Of a stretch of DNA of 64,000 nucleotides, positions 60,801 to 64,000 are shown piece after piece (the first letter of the stretch is position 1; the number at the start of each line of letters is the position of its first letter). The notes under the pieces were generated by a model, which was not told where the DNA came from, made no database searches, and saw only the letters and a program-made list of their open reading frames with translations. A program made the translations under genes and the position numbers. Source of the DNA: Theristus sp. LFF4_11 (lineage: Eukaryota > Nematoda > Chromadorea > Monhysterida > Xyalidae); the NCBI GenBank assembly GCA_030248135.1, contig JASANC010002764.1, positions 62,001 to 126,000 on the forward strand, in the 5' to 3' direction.

Positions 60801-63800
60801 GTGTCTGAGTTTGTGCCGCCGTTCACGGTAGGTCGTAACGGTGGAAACACGCTTGCAGACGGTACAGCTGGAACGCTCAGAACTCAGAACAACAAACTTC
60901 GCGTTAAAATTTTTGAGAAAAAACGTTAAAAAAGAATAAAAACCAGTTTTTAGTTTTTCAGGGAACAAAATTTGCCTCGTGAAAAAATCTGAAAAAAAAC
61001 CGGTTTTTCTGAAAAAAACGGCGTTTCTTCCCGTTGCCAACCCTATGAAACTTGGATCTGTCAGTTGCCCGCAACATGATTGCGAAATTTTTTACCGACA
61101 CAGACAACTGACAGATCCTGTGGGTGCCCGGCCCGGCCGCTCAGGGGGAGGGGGTGGGCGAACAGAAGGCCCTTCAAAATAGGTAGAACAACAATTTCCT
61201 GTTGGCTCACCTGTACGTTACAACACTGCAATGCTCATGTCGCTTTGACAGCGATTCAGAAAAAAACATGAAAGGCTTGATAAAGCAGAAAGCATACCTT
61301 TTTTGCCTGTCAAGAACACATTGAGATGAACAGTGGGACCAATACAAACACGCCGATTGCATTCCAATTCAACTTGCCATTTGCTCAATTTTTAGGATTC
61401 GTTGACGTTCGCCATTCTTCATTTCAATTCCAAGTTCAGCATACACTCGTCAAAACCGATTTATTTCGTTTTGTTGTGATTGAAAAACAGACATTGAATC
61501 GGCAGGTTCATCAAACAACACACTGCCAGAAACAATGCTCATTCTTCACATTCACTTAAAGTATGAGTTCTTCGTCATATTTGTCATTCGTTATTCACTT
61601 GTCAATTTCGAATCAATAGATTTTATGATATTTCCATGCTCGACATTTGAAGATGGGTGAAATAGGAATGCGGTTTGTGTGGTCGAATCCGTCCGCTGAC
61701 GGAACAAGAACAAGAACGAAAGGAGTGAAGTGAATCAATGAAATTTTGTCACAAAATGGATTTTCCAATCCACATCCAAATCCAATTTTTTCCAATCGAA
61801 ATGAATTGAAAAGCAAACAAGAATGGAACCGAAGAACCAAATCAAAAACAGGAAAAAACCGTGCGAAGCTTTAATCCTAGTCTCAGTCCAATTTATCTCT
61901 ATTCCCTGATCAAGGAAAAATGAAACATCATGTTCAGTTTGTTTCGTTCCATTTGAAGGATGTAGCAGCACGAAAAATGGTGCCAAAAATGAGGTTTTCA
62001 GAACATATTAGAGGCAAAATGGTTTTCGAATTAAAAAAATCGCTTTGCCTACATTACTAAACCAAAGCCAAGTTTACAGTCTGTTTTGTTGTTTAGTTCG
62101 GTTTCAATGAAGTCGTTGTAGGTTCCTAATCCTAAGCCCAATCCTAATCCTAATGAAGTCGTTGTAGGTTCCTAATCCTAAACCTAATCCTAATCCTAAG
62201 TGAAGCCTTTTTAACAAAGTGAAAGTGCCTTGATTGACAGCTTTGTTGAAGGGGTGAAACATTGGGATCAGGGATCAGCTCCAGCTCCGGTTTAGCTGGG
62301 TGCCCTACAACTTTAAACTGGGTAAATGTCGTGTGCCGTTGTAAATGTCTGCTAACGTTCTATGTTTTTCTTTTTTGCAAATGCAACTATCCGATCCACT
62401 TCGGTTCAATTCAATGAAATCTTTTGTGCAATTGATGGATTGTATAATAAACTGCGCAGTTATTTGGTTGAACACGGATGCTGAACGGAAGCCAAATGGA
62501 ATTATATTCTATTTCCAACGGCGGCGGCCGCGGCACGGCCCAGTGAAAAGAAAATCCACTCTTTCTTGTTCATAGTTTTTTTTGTCGTTTGTCATTCAGC
62601 TTTCAGCAGAGCAGATCACATTCAGACCAAATCAATCAGCTGTAAGCTTGACCTGAACGGCTTGTCAATCTTACCCAAAGACTGGTTTGATGTGGGTGGA
62701 GCCGATTGATTTTCATCTGATTCGATTTGTTTTGAAGATATCCGATTCTGAATTCAACAATAATATCCGATCCGACGAACCGAACCGACCTGCAAGGCTG
62801 CAAGCAAATGCGACACAAAAATAAAGTTCAAGTTGAGAAACAAGCGACGACGACGAACTTTGATGAGTTTTCCAGTTTGATTTGAAATGATGAGTGTTCA
62901 ATTGAGCAGTTGATGTCTAGTTTTTAGATCCTGCCAATTCCACACTTGTTTTTTCAATCATAAATTGGCATCAATTTTCGATGGAACAGCAAACGGATGA
63001 CAGAATGATAATCATTTCAACTATTTCTATTGACGACGATTAAAAGCGCAACGCTTTAGGACACTCCGTATCTGGATTCTTTCTTGAGTGAGCGAACTTT
63101 TGATTTTGTTTCATCTTCTTCAAATTGGGTTACTGGGTAAGAAAACATTCATTCTCAGTCAAATCAGCCCCTAGCCAGCCGAAACTCGTCAGTCGAATTT
63201 TTTTATTCAGATGCTACAGTCAGTTTTTTCTGACACGAAACTCAAACAGCATTTCATTCAGGTAAACTAAAATTGAAACTTTGAAATAAATCTACAACTG
63301 TCACCGGGATATCAAACCGGACATTTTCAGTCAATCAAATCTCACCGGGAACGGGAATCAAATGTACACCAGTGTCGACGTTGCACCTGGGTGTGCAACG
63401 CAAGCACTGAGTCCGGCACCGGTGTGAATCTGAATTTATTGGGGTGGTTTCGCTTGGGATGGGGGACCACGGAGGTTAGCAGCGTAGCGTCCAATGGCTC
63501 CAAGCCTTCTCCAACTCCAAACTGTTCATTTATTAAATTTTTTGTTTGCTTTTTTATGTTGTTCAACAATGACAGTCAAACAGGATGAAAATGAACATAA
63601 AATGAACCCACCAACCACTTTACATCGCCGTGCAAAACGGTTGAAACGAGCTTTGTCTCACTCTCAAAGTTTCGAAATTAGACTTTCAGCAGGTTCAAAA
63701 AACTCGGAATCAAGAAACGCTGAAAACAATTCGATGAATCTTTTTTGCCGAGACTCAACCTAGCGCTAGCGTATTTGCAGTTTACATGCATCAGTTTACA

Positions 63801-64000
63801 AGGAGGTCTTGCATCCGAAACTTTGGTGGTGAAAGTTACCTGTGCTTTGTATTTCCCGTTTCCTCAAATTTCCCGCTGCTCAAAATCACTAATTTTGATT
63901 TATAGATATTTCCTATTTTGAGTTCAAGGTGCCAAGTTCTGGAAAGTTTTGGAGCTGGGAAGCATTCGGTTTTTTATGGTTTTAAAACGGTTTTAAAACG
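60801..64000. other. 3.2 kb without a recognised gene
   Basis: A repeat end (GTTGCCAACCCTA) stands at 61034-61046, and 62105-62205 has short tandem CCTAATCCTAA units. The frame 63572-63763 (start MTVKQDENEHKM, basic and Ser-rich) could be an exon but has no recognisable domain. The window ends in an AT-rich repeat with TTTTAAAACG. Confidence 0.35.

Overview
This is nuclear DNA of an invertebrate metazoan. Every gene is split by short GT-AG introns, the genes are animal-specific (LIN28, CTCF, DIS3L2, ARFRP1, a neuroglobin-like globin, a DIPP-type Nudix hydrolase), and the spaces between exons are full of inverted-repeat elements, tRNA-derived repeats and satellite arrays. CTCF and LIN28 point to a bilaterian; the phylum cannot be fixed from this window. 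Exon models were built by hand from splice signals, codon phase and family conservation. For DIS3L2, gene C, LIN28, the globin, the Nudix gene, ARFRP1 and CTCF all exon phases agree from start to stop.

Layout. 1-12602 (-): large extracellular multidomain protein, C-terminus beyond the left edge, with C-type lectin, Sushi, two HRM-like, EGF/EB-like and F5/8 type C modules; its introns hold a transposase-derived foldback, a 149-bp satellite array and a 1-kb element with 142-bp inverted ends. 14006-19903 (-): DIS3L2, with a hAT-type insertion in intron 8. 19904-23732: repeat block with a tRNA-headed SINE and TA-flanked MITEs. 23733-28876 (+): unrecognised multi-pass membrane protein with a 61-codon, almost pure polyglutamine tract. 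30406-39537 (+): LIN28, whose third intron (5.7 kb) is built of repeats; its 3' UTR carries let-7 and lin-4/miR-125 seed matches. 42236-43860 (+): globin lacking a distal histidine. 48131-49264 (+): DIPP-like Nudix hydrolase. 50005-51095 (-): ARFRP1. 51324-58048 (-): CTCF with 11 zinc fingers, a Mutator-like foldback in intron 1 and hairpin MITEs in introns 7 and 8. 59368-59784 (+): two-finger C2H2 gene fragment. 59738-60800: tRNA-like sequence, a second satellite array and a palindromic module that mirror the 8-10 kb locus.

Two of the genes act in one pathway. LIN28 binds pre-let-7 and promotes its oligouridylation, DIS3L2 degrades the oligouridylated RNA, and let-7 in turn represses LIN28. 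Here both genes lie within about 25 kb, and LIN28 keeps the expected microRNA seed matches. CTCF, which insulates chromatin, lies about 12 kb beyond the LIN28 3' UTR. Whether the neighbourhood has meaning or is chance needs comparison with other genomes.
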